The translations under genes and the position numbers were made by a program. This document shows positions 22,074-37,049 of a stretch of 64,000 bases of DNA, one piece after another. A model generated the notes under the pieces. That model made no database searches and was not told where the DNA came from. It saw only the letters and a program-made list of their open reading frames with translations. Numbering within the stretch: the first letter of the stretch is position 1; every line of letters starts with the position of its first letter. Source of the stretch: Pegea sp. RAD2-039 (lineage: Eukaryota > Chordata > Thaliacea > Salpida > Salpidae); assembly GCA_034620365.1 (NCBI GenBank), contig JAQGEQ010000043.1, positions 930,001 to 994,000 of the forward strand, read 5' to 3'.

Positions 22074-25000
22074 TCAAAGTTCTTTTATATTTTCGGTGAA
22101 ATCTTCAATTTTCTTTTCACCATCAGCAAGCTAATAAAAAATTATAAAACATGAAAACTATATTTTTAAAACAGCGTAGTTGTAATACAATCTAGACAGT
22201 CATGCTATGTTATATAAATTTTTAAGTTCATTAATTTTAGTACAATGAATAGATTATTGAATAATTGGATTCATATAGTTCAATAATCTAAAAGATTATA
22301 CACGAGCAAGTCCATAAAACTAAAAGACTATTTTCAAATAGCTTATCAAAGTGTTTTTAACTAAGCTTTAAGTAACAAACTTGTGATGTGTTATCAGCTA
22401 ATTGGCAATCTTCATCTGATGAAACTCCTGAAGTATAATCTTTTAACATTAAAAGTTTGCTGTAATCTTTTTCATCGACATTCTGCAACAACAATAGTTT
22501 TTAACAATAAATATAAATACAATCGAAAACAATTTCTATTGTAGCGTAAAATGCTAGACCAAAGTAAGCTAATAAAGAATTTCAACTTTTTTCTACCTTA
22601 TTTCCAGCATCTTCTTTGTCTTCACTATTAGAAGGAAAATATCTATAAAAAAGTTGCTAATTTTGAAAAATTAAATAATTAAAATTAAGCGATGACAGAT
22701 ACTATAAACATTTTTCATCAACTTACGTGGACTAATTGAAATAAGATATGATAAAATAGTTTACTTTTTGTAAGATTACCCGATAAAACAATTTATTTTT
22801 CAGTTTAATATCAAAAAATTAAGCCCAAAAGATTTACATCAAATTGTATATATAAAGGGTTTTTGATAATATCTCAAATGTCGTGTAATGTATATGGTAA
22901 GTCTAATAATAAATTATAAGATTGAGAAATATTTCTATATTACTTGCGTGGTCTAATTTAAAATAAAATTATATTAAATTCGTTTTGAGTGAAAACAAAC
23001 TTGTAAATTGTGATCATTAATGAGTACTTAAATATTTTGCAGTCTCTGTAGAAAAGACTAATTTATAAAAGGTTATTTCTGGAAAAACTAACTAAAAATA
23101 AAGCTATCTGCTCAATATCACAGGTTCATAACATTTCATAAAATTAGAGTTATTTTTAAGAATAAAACTGTAAACTTGTAAAATATATTACCGAAAAGCC
23201 ATTGACATGCTTGGAATACTGACTTTTTCACTCTTAAGGATAGATTTATTATTTTCTGAATGATTATTTGCTCCATTATCTGTTTTGATTCTTTGATGCT
23301 CATTATTGGAAGACGATTTGAACAAAATAGATTTTTGCATATCTTTGAAATTTTCTACAGAAGGCTGTTTAACGCTTTTTTTGCTGACTAAGTTTTGTTG
23401 ATGAACTAATAAAACAAAAATTTCATTAAAAATATCTAAGTAGACAACTTTTCAACTTATTAAAGGATATTTGCAATTTATTTTAACTTGAATACAGCAT
23501 TACAAAAGTAGTCTTTGTAATAATTATTTATCATTTTTAAAAGAAATAATATTTCACTAAAATTACTTTGATTTTTTTCAGCATTAATCTTTACTTTATC
23601 ATCTGATTTTTTCATTGGACATCCTGATAGGCTAAAATAAAAATCACTAACATAAGTTTTAAATAAGGTGACATAAGTCAAACTAAAATTAGAAGAAATA
23701 CCTTCTGTGAGAAGAATAATTCCCTGTGATATGCCCGCTACCATTGCATCCTAATGTTGGACATCTGAAAAAAATTGTTTGTTAATATATATAAACCAAA
23801 TTGACAGCATAGTAGCCAAGCATCAGCATTTGTTTTGTCTGAATTAGTTTTTTGCTTAATTGTGAACTAAGCTTAAAGAAATATGTTATTTTTTAGTTGA
23901 AAATAAATCAATAAAAATAAAGACAATCATATTTAGTCAAATGCTTCATCACTCTAAAAGTGCATGAATATATGTTAAAAAACTGTTTTCTTATCTTTTT
24001 CAATCTTATATTAAAAGCTTAACAAAATGGTATATAATTTCATTTACTTGTTTTCAGTTGCACACATTGTTACCAAGCCACGAGGCGCTAAAGGACACCC
24101 TGACAAACTTCGGTGAGAGGTGTAGTTACCAGTTGAATGCCCTAATCCATTGCATCCTGGCATAGGACAAGAAAGAAGCTCTCTCTTTTTTCCAACAATT
24201 TTTTTACGGGTCGAACTGAATCTTAGATTTCAATAATCACAAATTATTTAACATTATCTATTTCTAAAACTTTGATTGTTTATATTTCAATTTATTTATA
24301 TTTCTTTGAATGTTTAAGCTCAGAAATAAGTTAAAAATTCTAGAACTTATTTTTCACTTTTTAAAGGGTAATTTTTAAGCTAAAAATATACTTTTCATAT
24401 AATTTATCAAAAGACTTATAATAGCTTTCAAACAGAATTTGTATACTTAAATATTTGTAATACCTTGGTACTAAAGATAACAGTTCACCTAAATGATCTT
24501 TTACAATCATGTCTGATGGCTTAATCTCTTGATTTTGCAGAGCATTAAGAGGACTTGTGACCATTTCTTTTGGATATTGTGGTAATGTTGCAGTGTTAGT
24601 TTTTACTTCAAAAAAAGTCATTTCTTGATTTTCATCTTCATCAGACAATTTATTTTCAAGAATATCTTTGCAATTAGAAGTAGTAGAGAGATTTTCCATT
24701 TCATTCTTTTTTTTTCTACTAGTAGTAAACTGGTGTTTTCTATAAAGCTGCTTTTCTGGTAAATTATTTTCAGATACTTGTTTGTCAGAGTTGATATTTG
24801 GGTCCTTAACTTCGTAGGATTTTAAATGTTTGTCAAAAGTAGTGGTTTTTGTTGAGTCTCTTATTTTGTCTTGATGATAATCTTTCGATGTTGTTGTCTG
24901 GTCTGAGCTTTTGGAAGGAGGGTTTTCAAATATCGATGAAGTTGCTTGATTTATATTGTAATCTTCACCAAAATTATTCTTGTTTTTGAGAAACCGTAAA

Positions 25001-28000
25001 AGGGTACTGAAATTTGAAGAACTCCGAGTTTGATCCCCTATTGATAATGGAGAGTTTCCCAGAAGCCCAATGGGTCTAATTGAAGCAAGCTATATAAAAA
25101 CAAAAAGTATCTTGAATAATAGCATGACTTTTTCTAGATGCTCACAAAGTATGTCAAATTCAAAGATTGAGGAAAAAATACTTTGATAAATAAGCTACTT
25201 CTAAATCATTATTAGTGCTAACTATGTCGACTTTAGCTTGCAATTATTTCTTTTAATTTTATCTGTAAGATGTTGTGCAGTAGTTATAAGATCAATAATA
25301 ACTAAATTGCATGTACTTGCTGAGTAACATCTTGCTGTCGGAGCTGCAAAACGGCAAGAGTCGATTGGAGAATAGTTTGTGCCTGACCCCTGCGATGCTC
25401 ATTATGCTCAGTAGTAGCAACTTGTGGCATGTTAAATGGTAAGTAAGATTGATTTATAGGTTGGCTCGAACCATATCGATTAGATAGGAATGGAAATCTA
25501 ATATGAAATGAATATGCTGTTGCTAATTGCCGCAGACGCTGTTGTGCCACCTTCGAGTAATAAAACCATCTTTTAAATTTGAAACAAATACCAAGTTTAA
25601 CCAAATTAAATATAAACTTTTAAATCAGCTTTTGGAAATCAATTGTTTAATTATTTTATTGCAACTTAAAAAACTTTAAGAAAATATCACAGGAAAAGCC
25701 GATAATTTCGATGGCTAAAATTGAACTTACAGCATAATATAAATGGTTCATGTACATATTTTTAAAGTCTTTTTCGTCTTGAGACGCAACAGTTGGATTA
25801 TCCTCATCACCGAATGACTGTATATATAAGTTGCTATGAAATAAGTTGCTATAAAAGTAGTAAAAAAAGCTAGCAAGGCTTAAAAGTCGAGAAAATGTTC
25901 AAAACTGGTTTAACTAAAATAAATGAGATAATTCCTTAAGACAATAACTTATTTTACTTAAAATTCTAAAATCTTCATTAATTTTGATATTTTATTTGTT
26001 TAATAAACTTCAATTAATATCAATTTAAAAATTTCAATCAAGAAGATGCTAGCTCTATAAACTCATCATCAAATCGCTTAAAAACAAAAAGGAGAGTTAT
26101 ATCATAATTAATTAAATAAATCTTGAGAGAAAAAAATTACCATTTTGGGAATTTTTGACTTCTTTAACCCTTCCTGATTTCCAGAGCTTGTAAGATCTTT
26201 CACTATTTAGAAGACTTTTTAAAGTATGGTTACCTTATACCTTGTATCACAAATTATCTTTTAAAGATGGAGAAAACTTATGCTAGTGGGAAAAAAGACT
26301 ATTAAGGAATAAAAACTATTTTATCATCTGTAACATACAAGCAAACACAGGGAAATGTTGAAATGTGTGTGACTAAAATAATTGACAAATTAATCTAGTT
26401 TTATACTCAACAATAATTTTAGTTAGTTGATTAAAAGGTGTTTTAAGTGGTCAGAATTTGTCCATAGATATACAAGAACTTAGTAATAAATGTAAAATAA
26501 ATTCTAATTGTCAACAAAATTGATAGTAAGATTGTTCTTATAAAATAAATGCTGAAAAAATTTATCTAAGGCTTTAAAAATGATTGAGTGATTAAACATA
26601 TTAGAGATCTTGGGAAAAAATAATAGAAAGTAGACCTTTGTTTGATGAATGGGTTAATAAATAAGCTGGTTGATTGAAAACTGGATTGTTGGTTTTTATC
26701 GATTTTCTACTAAGGATTGATAGAGGGCAACCAGATAAACTGTAAAATAATTAATCAAATTAACAAAGTAAAAAGTTTTAAAGCTAATTTTCAGGCTAAC
26801 AAGTTTAAGCGTTTTTTGCAATAATTATTGTGAAAATCTTATCTAATTGGAAAAAAAGTATTGAGCTGTTAAGAATGACCTTCTGTGAGTTTGTCGGCTT
26901 GAGTTGATATGACCTTTTCCCTGGCATCCTGGAGTTGGGCATCGAGTAGAAGCTTCGTTAAGTTTTAAGATTGCTAAAAAAGTAAAGATAACTGGTAAGC
27001 GAAACAAATTATAAAGTATTTTTACATGTTTTTGATACTGTATTCTTCATTGGACATCCACTAAAACTTCGGTGATTAGAGTATAATCCAGTTATGTGAC
27101 CTATGCCAATACATCCGGGAGTCGGACAGTCAATTTTTCTGGATCCGTTAGATGAATCTTAAATTATATTTCGAAATGATTAGGCCTTAAAATATATAAA
27201 AAAATATATAGGGTTCTTAGTTTTAATTAAGCAAAGCGAAATCTTTAAAAATTCACAAAGATTAGAAAAAAAATTTGTAAACACCAAGCATACAATAATA
27301 ACAGTTTTAGCAATTTGAAAATCTAACATATGTTATCATTCAGCATAGTTTAAATAAACAGAAATAGGTTACCTAGTTCTTAAGGTCACTTTTTTGTATT
27401 CTGTTATAAACTTTACCTAGAAATTGTTTCTATGGAAATTTTGTTGTTTACTAAACAATTTGTTAACAAAATTCGTTTTCTTGTGCATCACTGATTTGTT
27501 GGTTTGCGGTTTTTAATGAATGCTATACGATATCTCTACTAAAAGTCGTATTTTTTAACCTATTCTCAATATTTCGTGCAGTTTTTGAAGTTGTAAGTGA
27601 CCCGGTTACTAGATACTTTCATCTATTTCCCTTTTTTAGTTACAGTTTGTTTTTTCTCAAAGAAATCTCTACTGGAAACTTTACTTAATAATGTTATCAA
27701 CTACAAATGCAATATAGAAGTTAAATAGGTTATGCTTGTAATTTTCTTAAAAGTATTTTGCTGCTTGAGAGCATTTCCAAACATTCTTTAGACTTCACTC
27801 TTAAAAAAAAGTACAAAAACTTTTTTTATCGAGCCATTTACTTTTGCTTTTAGCTTTTTTTGCTAGAATATATTGGTTCAATAAGCCGACTTTTACCAAA
27901 ATGGAGGATAATGTCAACGGGCTTATCTTATTTTACTAAAATCTGTAGTAATAGCTTTTGTTTTTTTTTTATTTTACCGAAGATTGAGCAGAAAGCCTCT

Positions 28001-28288
28001 TGGACATACCAAATTACTTGGTTACATTGACATGTACAATGAATAAAGCAAATCTATGCAAATCAATCAAAGCCAAATATGGTAATAAAAATAATTAAGT
28101 TTAATTTAACCTGATTAGCTAAAAACTTACTACTATTATTTAGCTATATTTATATCAGTTTGCTTATTTCTTTTCAGTCTTACTTTTTATCATAATTTTA
28201 ATCATATTATCTATACTTATGATACTCTTAACATACCTATTTTGCATATTGCCGTAGAAATAGGATCAGAGTGTTCAACACATTCCAT
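22074..28288 (-). CDS. MyT1/ST18-type CCHHC zinc-finger transcription factor, 15 exons
   Basis: Minus-strand exons: 28288-28237, 27157-27026, 26973-26880, 26739-26636, 26196-26141, 25817-25731, 25550-25317, 25089-24464, 24215-24048 (or from 24221), 23764-23702, 23631-23567, 23405-23192, 22642-22597, 22482-22381, 22130-22074. All joins keep phase and give about 699 aa. Four C2HC fingers of the form CPTPGCxGxGHxTGxYxxHRSxSGCP are present: finger 1 in exon 2, finger 2 across exons 3-4, finger 3 in exon 9, finger 4 across exons 10-11. Finger 2 lacks the G-x-Y of the middle segment. Between the finger pairs lies a long linker with Gln/Leu-rich ([16 protein letters not shown]) and Ser/Thr-rich parts; the tail is acidic. 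MyT1 factors bind AAGTT-type sites and repress non-neuronal programmes during neural differentiation. Vertebrate members have six or seven fingers, so this is a reduced form. Confidence 0.9.
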
Positions 28289-31200
28289 TTTATTTCCTAA
28301 AGTATGGATAATAAAAGTAACAATTATTCTGGAGAAAAATTTGTTTTTAATTTTTATCAAAATTAATTGTTGAAAATTAACAATAAGTTATCATAGCTAC
28401 TTAGTGATAGAATAGAAAGGAACAATCAAGATACAAAGTTATCTGACATACAAATAAAACTAATTTAACATTTGTATATAGCTTGCATATTAGTTTTGGT
28501 AATTAATTAAATCATATTTGTTAATCACTTTATATCTTTTAACTAACTAGTTTGATTATAGTAGCTTAATTTTGAACTACAATATTTAATTTTTACTTCT
28601 TAAGAACTTTTTGAAGAACTTTTTAATATTTTTAGCAATTTTAGATTTTTAAAATAAGGCAACAACAACAAAATTAACATCTAACAATTTAAAGTTAATT
28701 TATCAATTATAAAGCTTTATACCATTTAGTTTAAAAACAATTATTATTTTAAGTTCTTATGCTGTTTAGATTTTATTAATAAAATTATTTCTATTAATGT
28801 CGCAAAAAGTAGACTTAGAATTGATCTTGGTAACTATCAATAACAGATTTTCTGATTAGTTACCGGGTCTCTTGAGTACCTAGCAACGGGCTACACTAGA
28901 CACATTGTCGATGATTCAGTCCTAAGTTTGATGCTTATCTACAATGTGCATAAACATTAAAGTTATCATTATTAAAAGAGAACTTGAAAATAATTATTTG
29001 TCTATCTGTATAAACAATTTACGAATTCTGCTCTCATAAATACAAAACTGATTTTCTCTAAAATCAAATTGTTTTAATGTTTTGCAAAAGCTAAAAATCT
29101 ATTTAATTTAAATTTCTTCCAATATTTGAACCAAGGATAACTATTTTTTAGGTTTTTTCTCTATTGATTTTGGCTAATTGCATAAAATAAATTTTATTTT
29201 ATCAACTATTTTTACTGTATTATACTTATACTACATGCACTATAGCTAGGTCAGAGCATTTTAAATCTCTATAGTATCTTCAAAGTTTTATCGTTACTTA
29301 AAAACTAAGACAAGTAAAAACCTTCGATACATCTGAAAGTAAGTGATAAAAATCGCTTGCATTATTTGATGAGTACCAAAATTAATCATTGTTTATACTT
29401 GTAGAAACATACTTCTATAGATATATAACAGTAAATACAAGATATCTTAACTAGAACTGTGCGCTGTCAGAATATAATAAATTCTTGGATTAACTAAATC
29501 TAAGTTTAACCCAGAAATAAAGTTAAGAGTGATTCAAACTTACTTCGTATTGAATTAAGTGAAAATGATTTAATGGTTTCCCTAAAGTCAGCCATATGTT
29601 GTTAAACCTTTCAATGTAAGTGAATGGTGTTGATCCCTTACCTTTCTCTTTTACGCTTTTTTTTCTTTTTGCTTGTCGCAGGCAGAACAATGTTTTTTCA
29701 AGCTTATTTCACTTCAATAAGCTGATGTCCTAACTCTCATTTAAAGTTTAGTGGATAACCTCTTTACATTTGGAATCCATTTGAAGCTGTTTTCTATTTA
29801 AGCTTATTTTACTTTTCAAGTTTCTCCACTTCAACAGCATCCATTGCACTTGGTTTCAGTTTGTTATTGTAGATTTACGGCAATAATTTTACATTTATTT
29901 GAAGAATAAATGTTTCAAATAAAGATCCAATTTTGATTTGTCTAACTTAGTAACTTAAAATCAATAATTTAATTAGTAAAAATAAAAACGTTTTGGTGGA
30001 ATCGTTTTTCATAAAGTACTTGTAGCAGTAATTAACCATTATCATAATTCACTTTTTTTATCGTTTAAAATTGGATTAAAAATCTTTATTTAGTTAATCT
30101 TGAATTGTCAAAGAGTATAATTGAATTATATTTGATGATTTCATAAAAACAATGAAACTGATAATTTACATTTTTATGCGTTGGTGAATTTTGAACATTC
30201 TCAATGCAATAAGATTTAGCTGATCATTTCTAAGTAGCTTTTCTAATAATCTAAGAACTATAAACACAATTTAAATTACTTTACTAATGGTGTTTAAAGT
30301 TTTCTTATTGCTCTTTAAAACTAAAAGATACTATTACAAAGAGTATTTACAAAATACCTCATAACTTTCAAATAAAAATCATTTATTTAGAATTAAACGA
30401 TGTAACCCATGTACCAAGCACACACTTAAATGTTTTCTAGGCTACATGTTTTCCTTGTAATCATTGTTTTAGGCAATCAACCTCATCATATATTTCTTTC
30501 ATTATTAAACAGCTTTTATGTGCTTGATGTGTTTTATTAATGTCGAATATTTTAAATATTTATATCTTATACTTTTTATTTATGGATAATAAAAATGCGA
30601 ATAGATAGCCTTTTCAATCTAACTTTTTTCATTTGAAATTACTTAACGCTCAAATTAAGAAAACGTTTAAACTGTTTTTAGAAAAGTATAGAAAAAGAAT
30701 TCATTAATAATAGTTTGAACCAATATGATAAAATAAATTTATTATTTACTTTCAAAAATTAACTGCTACAAAAGTTGAGTTGTGTATATTTATCAAAATG
30801 TTCGATATAAAGTTTGAAGTCAGATCACAAATAGTCAATGGAATCCGGTGGTACATTTTAAGTTGTAATTATTCTAACAAAATTATCAGCAATTTAGTTA
30901 CCATAATTCAAGGAGGAAATACAAACTAAAAGTGTAAGGTTATATTTGAAGAGTAAAAGTAGGTGGCAGATGTGATTTTAAAACTTCTATCTACCTTGAA
31001 TCGATGACACGTAGCCATTATCATCATCATAAATGACAGATGTCTGTCGGGCTTCGTTATGTTTACAACTGAGTGTTGTTAACCTTTTGATGTGAAGTCT
31101 TGATCCATATCAAATACAATATTTAGAAAAGTTCTTGATAAAAAGTTGTGTGAATGTTTTACTTGATGCTAAAATTTGCACTGAAAAAAAAAAACTTTAT

Positions 31201-34200
31201 TTTGATTAGGTTTTGATTAAAAAAATCAACAACATTATTCAGTTACTGACAACTTTTAAATTTCAGTACATTTTTTGTCTGCTTTCACGAATACGTTTAA
31301 CTATATGAAATTAAAACTTATCCAAATTGTGTTTTAAGACCATCCGATTTTAAATTTCTCGTATGAGTGTTGTCAGCAGCAAAATGTTCAGTTCAGCTAA
31401 ACTTTAATTTTTGGTTCAATTTTTATATTTTTGTTGTATTTTGTCGTTCATATATATATAATTTCTAAAGATAGAAAAAAAAATGTTTAAATACGCAGTT
31501 TGTGACAGGGTAATTTAATCTTTTTGAAACCTTTTTTGAATTTAGATTAAACCTTGGTCGGGTTCGTTTGCAAAATATTTGCAGACGACTTTGACTTAGG
31601 ACTTACAAAACCTTGATTCTTAAAAGCAGATGAAAAGACTGATTATAGAAACGCAATCAGTATTCTAATTGCTCAAATTGCATTTAACATCACTTTTTCT
31701 TTCTTGAATTTTCTATTTTATAGATTAAATGGAAAACCAGAGTATAATATTAAGGCTTAGCATCGAATACAAATAGTTTGAACAACATTTTTGGCTCAAA
31801 GGTGTGTGAGCTTGCGCATGTGTATGTGTAAACGTCAGCGTAATCTTCTAAACTGTTCGAATGCGAATGTATTGATCGAAATTACACTTTTTTCTGCTTT
31901 GCTAAAACAGTTACGAAGCAAGGTCGGCGGAGCAAACAGAAATGCTAAGCAAACAGCACAGCATCTGGTTAACGAGTTAAGTATACTGAGAAGGAACAAT
32001 TTGACGAAAAAATGACGACACGACTTTACTCTATGAGTTGTGGATATGCTCCTTAAACTGTACCAATATCGATCTATATGAGGCAGTATACTTGTTAACT
32101 TTCATTCAAAGCGATCAGGGAAGTATTTGTCACAAAAATTGACGCTACAAGCGACGTCAACATACTTAGTAGGAACGTATTCACCTTGTTAAAGATGTTT
32201 GACATTATTCAATGTAAAAACTTTCGTTTAATTTTGCTTTAAAGTTTTTGTCGAGAAAAAAATTTGTAGGTCTAATTTTTAGTTTTATTCTAACTGTCAT
32301 TTTTTTCTTATAAATATTTTAGTAAATCTTTTCAACTTTATGAATGATTTCTTTAAAAGAAAAAAATGTTCTTCTGGTTTTATTTTTGTATTATTTAAAA
32401 TTTATTCCAAAATAAAAACTTCCAAAAGATGAAATTGATAATCAAGAACGATAGTTATTAACTTTTATTGAATTCAACACACATTAGATATTATTAGATT
32501 AGTTTGATTAAATTAAGTTTTTTAATTATTTTTTTAATGCTTTCTTAATTTAAATGAATAAATCGAAGGTTTCTTGAATTTTAGAATCATTTCTCTTATT
32601 ATGTGAGCTTTTCACTAGGCAAAAAGTCAAAAATAATTTAATTCACTTTATGACTTTCTGAACCATAAAAGCTACTTTTTAAAAGGTTGACTTTAGTCCA
32701 AAATTTAACTATAATTCTACTGTAGGATTTCCCAGTCACAATAAATATATTTTAAGGTATTTACTGAGACTGAGTTCTAATAGATAATTATTGTTACAGT
32801 AAACTAAAAAAATCACAAAATATTAGTAAATATTAAGTAAAAATATTAGTAATCTGGTATTCAGTATGTATTATCTTTACAATTATTAAGATTAATTCTA
32901 TTAATCTTGCTTAGCTGACTTGACTGTTTTTTTTATTTTTATCTAGAAAATTAATACTTAGAGTATAAATTTCGAGTTTAATAAAATATTTCAATGAAAG
33001 TTGTATTATGAAAATCTTGAAAATATTAAAATTTAATTTTTACCATAGAGTAAATGTATTAAAGCTAGATATGATCAATTCTTAAACTTGATTAGAGCGG
33101 CATTTATTTTAAAATAAAGGAGATAAAAGTATTTCTTCAAAATTCGATTTCTTGCCAAAAATAGCAAACACTGCTATAATAGCTTTGCAAAAATTGTAAA
33201 GATATCTTGCCACTTGCTTTTTGAGCTGCTTTAAATCGCTTAAAAATAGTGAACAACATTTCTATACATCTTGCTAGATCATCACTCAGACCTCCTCTGG
33301 CAGATGCAAACCGTTTTGTACGTCACGACAAACTTTTCTTTTTGTGGTTCTTTTATTTATAGCAGTTTAAAAAGGGGCAAAAATCATCCAAATGTTCGCA
33401 AGCAGATATCAAGGGCGGCTAGCTTTTTCTAGAAACATATTGAATTTAATTGAATGAAATTTATTACTGGCATTAGGGCTATTTTGTTTCTGCTTCTCGG
33501 TCATTTATCATGGAGTGGGTTTTCAAGTGACGTTAAAAAAAAAGCCAAAGGTTGAAGCAACTGAAATTAACTATAATTACCAATTTTTGCAATTAAGATT
33601 ATTTTACTTGCTAAATTGTATTATTGTTTTATTTTTCAAGAAAACTATTATTGACATTTGTAAGATTTCTGTATAATTTATGGAAAGAGAATTAATGTTT
33701 GTCTAAAAACTAATTTCAAGATAAATTGAATTCGACTAATACTGATCAATTATTAATGCACTGAGTTTAAAATTAATAGAACTAAAATAAAACAGTGCTA
33801 AATAATGAAATATTTTTTAGCAGCTGAAAGTTTCAGCTTTAGTTTTATTTAATAATAAAGATTTATTTTGTTTAATTAAACAATAGTTGCTTGTGATTCA
33901 AGTGAATTTCTATTGTTAGTTTACGAATGGAACCTGTGTATATGTACATAAAAAAATATAATTTAATTAAACATTTAATATAGGTGTGTTATCTTAGTGA
34001 TAAATTTATTTGAATTTCAAATGCAAGGTGAAGTTCTTTATTTATGGTGCTTTAAAACCAAGTTCAGTCTGATATGTAAAGCTCAATTTTGATAATAAAA
34101 AGAAATCGATAAGCTTAAAAAGCTTGTAAATTTATTTTAATCGATTTAAAAAAAAAACTTTTTTATAGAAATATACTTGTGATAGGAATAGGAGAACAAC

Positions 34201-34279
34201 TAAGTTTGTTTACAAGCTAAATTTGTACAAACTAAAACTTTAATATTAATTACATGATGTTTAATAATCAGTTTAATAG

Positions 34280-34510
34280 TTTAATTCATTTTATAACCAT
34301 GTCTCGCATTCCTACAAGTTGGCTTCTCATGATCATCTTAATCTTAGAGATCTTTACCCTAATCCACCATTGATTAGTTTGATCAGCAAACTTCTCCAAT
34401 TCTTCAGCTTGCTTCTGACTACTACATCATGTCTAAATGTTGGTACTCTCTACCGGTTGAAGAAGATAATCATTCCTAATTTCTCGCATCTTCTCATCAT
34501 ATGATTAGCA
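34280..34510 (-). repeat. Possible decayed retroelement fragment
   Basis: Base composition departs from the flanks (C-rich on plus). On the minus strand one frame, broken by stops, contains KQAEELEKFADQTNQWW followed by RVKISKIKMIM. This loosely resembles the segment after the catalytic YADD box of LINE reverse transcriptases (x-L-x-x-x-W-x-x-x-x-x-x-x-x-K-T-K-x-M). No YADD is seen. The assignment is weak. Confidence 0.25.
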
Positions 34511-37049
34511 GTCTATAAAATTTTCATTAACAACATATTAAAAATTCTTAATTATTAGTTGTAACTAAAATTAGATATTACTTTTTTGTATTGTTTAGAA
34601 AAGACTTTTTCGTTTTTGATAGTTAAGAAAAGTTTAAGCTGTAAATGTATTTAGCGTTGTATTTTTCTTTAATTAGAGGTTGAATAGAGTTTTGCTTTAC
34701 AACGATAAGAATTTATTGATTTAATTTATTTATTAAAATTTCTCTTATAACAACTATTTGAATAAAAACTTTGTAAGTAACTTTTCTATTTCTATATTCT
34801 CTAAATTATTTTCAGATTCAGTAAGTTAAAAAATAAAACTTGGATGCAAATTTACTTATCAGTAAACCTTTGAAATTGTTTTGTTTTTATATTTAAAGAT
34901 TTGTTGACTTCTAGAGTAATGTTGATTTCCGACTCCTTCAAGTCATTTTTTATTGTAAAAATTACTGAAAAGCATTTTTTTATCTTCATCACAAACACTT
35001 TGTTAAAGCATTTATTTAGTTTTTACATTTTTTAATCAAAACAGTTTTAAAGCAATTTTTACTCTGCAAAAGCATTCCGGTAAATAATTTAAGAACAAAT
35101 GTTACTTAATGGTTACTCTTTGGAAATTTAAGAGTTTCTGCAACTTTTTAAAAAATCATTTTCAAACAAAATCAATTGATTAGAAAATCAGGTAAAAGAG
35201 CACCTATGCTGTAAGAAAAGTCAACTATTTTTATTTTTAAAAGGTTTCTAAAAGTAAAAACAAATTATACAATAAAGGAAATTGAAGAATTTTACAATGC
35301 TTTCTAACGGAAAAGTTGTAGAAGCTTATTAAAAGGAATTTACTTTTCTATATTTTTTGAAAAAAAAATTTATTGCGAATTGTTAGACGAGGTAAAAGGG
35401 ATTTTATTAGGAACTGTTTAAATCTTTAAAGTTTGCTCTTTTCTCTAAAAGTTTTACTTTTCAATCTTGAGGTAAATACAACTCACTTAATGCTCTATTT
35501 ACAACTTCCAAGTTTTTAAAAACCAAAAACTCTTTTCACTAAACTTGTGAAAGTCCTGTCAAAAACAAATAAAACTCTTTGTAAAGAGTAAATCAAGATA
35601 GTAAAAACTACTTCAACTTAACTATCTTGTATTTTTGTTTCTATCTATTGTATCTCCAGTAAGTTTATGCAATTTGGTATTTCGGCTACAATTATGCAAA
35701 CAACATTCCATTCTAAATAAACGATTTAAACTTTACAATTTTGAAAACATAAAAAGTATTTTATGATCTACATTACTAAGTATGAAAAAATGTTTTTCAA
35801 TATCAATTGAAATAAGATAAATACTGATGATAAATCTTTCTTAGAGACATATAAACAAACGTTAAGAAATTAAATGCTTTGTAACAATCAATTTTGTAAT
35901 CAGCAAAAGAAATTACACAAATATATATAAATAATTTATGAAAAATTTAAATTAATCTCAATTGACTGTTACAGAAAATTACAGAAAATCTGTAATTTAA
36001 AAAGTTAATTACTATATTTACTATTCAATCAATTATTCGGTTCTTTTCCACATTTTTTTTAATTTTAAATGTATAATTATAAGACAACCGATTCTATATA
36101 AAACCTTTTTAAAGTAGACATTATCAATAAAAAAGTTTTTTTCTGAGATCTTAGACAAAACTTTTATATCTTGAATTATTTCAGAAAGTAATTTATTATA
36201 AATTTCAGCAATAAAAAATCTGCGGAAAATTTTTTAATCAAATTTTCAAACAATTAAGCTGTAAGTGAACTAAACGTTACAGAATAGGAATTTTAAAACA
36301 TTTTATTTATTTAAAATAATCAGCATTTATTTGAATTATACATCTTGGGTAAAGGGAGTTTCAACAAAATAAAACTAAAGCAACTGAAAAAAATATTCAC
36401 ATGTCAAAATATAATTTTTTTAATACACAATAAGACATGGTAAGAACTGTTATTGATAACAAATAAAAAAGCAGAGTTTAACTAGGAAACAATGATTAAC
36501 TTAAACCTTTAAGTTAAACGCAACAAAGTTATAGATTATAACAAAATAATTTTTGTACAGACTATTGAAAAACTTTAAATACTTTGAATTGCTTCATTGC
36601 AAGTTAAATATTTCATCTAAGACAAACTCCTGAAAGAAAAAATTGTTTTGTTAATTTGTCAAAAAAAGTTTAGCAACTTTTTACGAAGTAATATACAATC
36701 ACCATGCAAATCAAAGATATAAAGTTATCTTTATATTATTAGATAAATAATTATTCCCTTTAACATTAACTTTTTAGAAGAAAAAAATACAGAATTAAAT
36801 TTCACAAATGGATACTTCAAAAGAATTAATCTGCTATCTATTGCTTTTTACATTTTTAATTCGTAGTTTTAGGCAGGAATATCAGGTAGTGTAGCTATAA
36901 GAAAATACAAGTAACAAATATATCAAGAAAGGAATATTTAGATTTGCAGTAAATGGCATTTAGGTATTTTAAATTGTTTTAAAAAAGCCCTTAATTTGTT
37001 GGCTAAGCGTTATAAGACAAAAGTAGTTAATGGAAAGAAGTTACATTGT

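Noticed and set aside
31791..32015. 74-codon open frame in a GC-richer island
   Set aside because: No recognisable domain, no clear acceptor or Kozak-like context, and low-complexity GTGTGT sequence at its start. Not called a gene.
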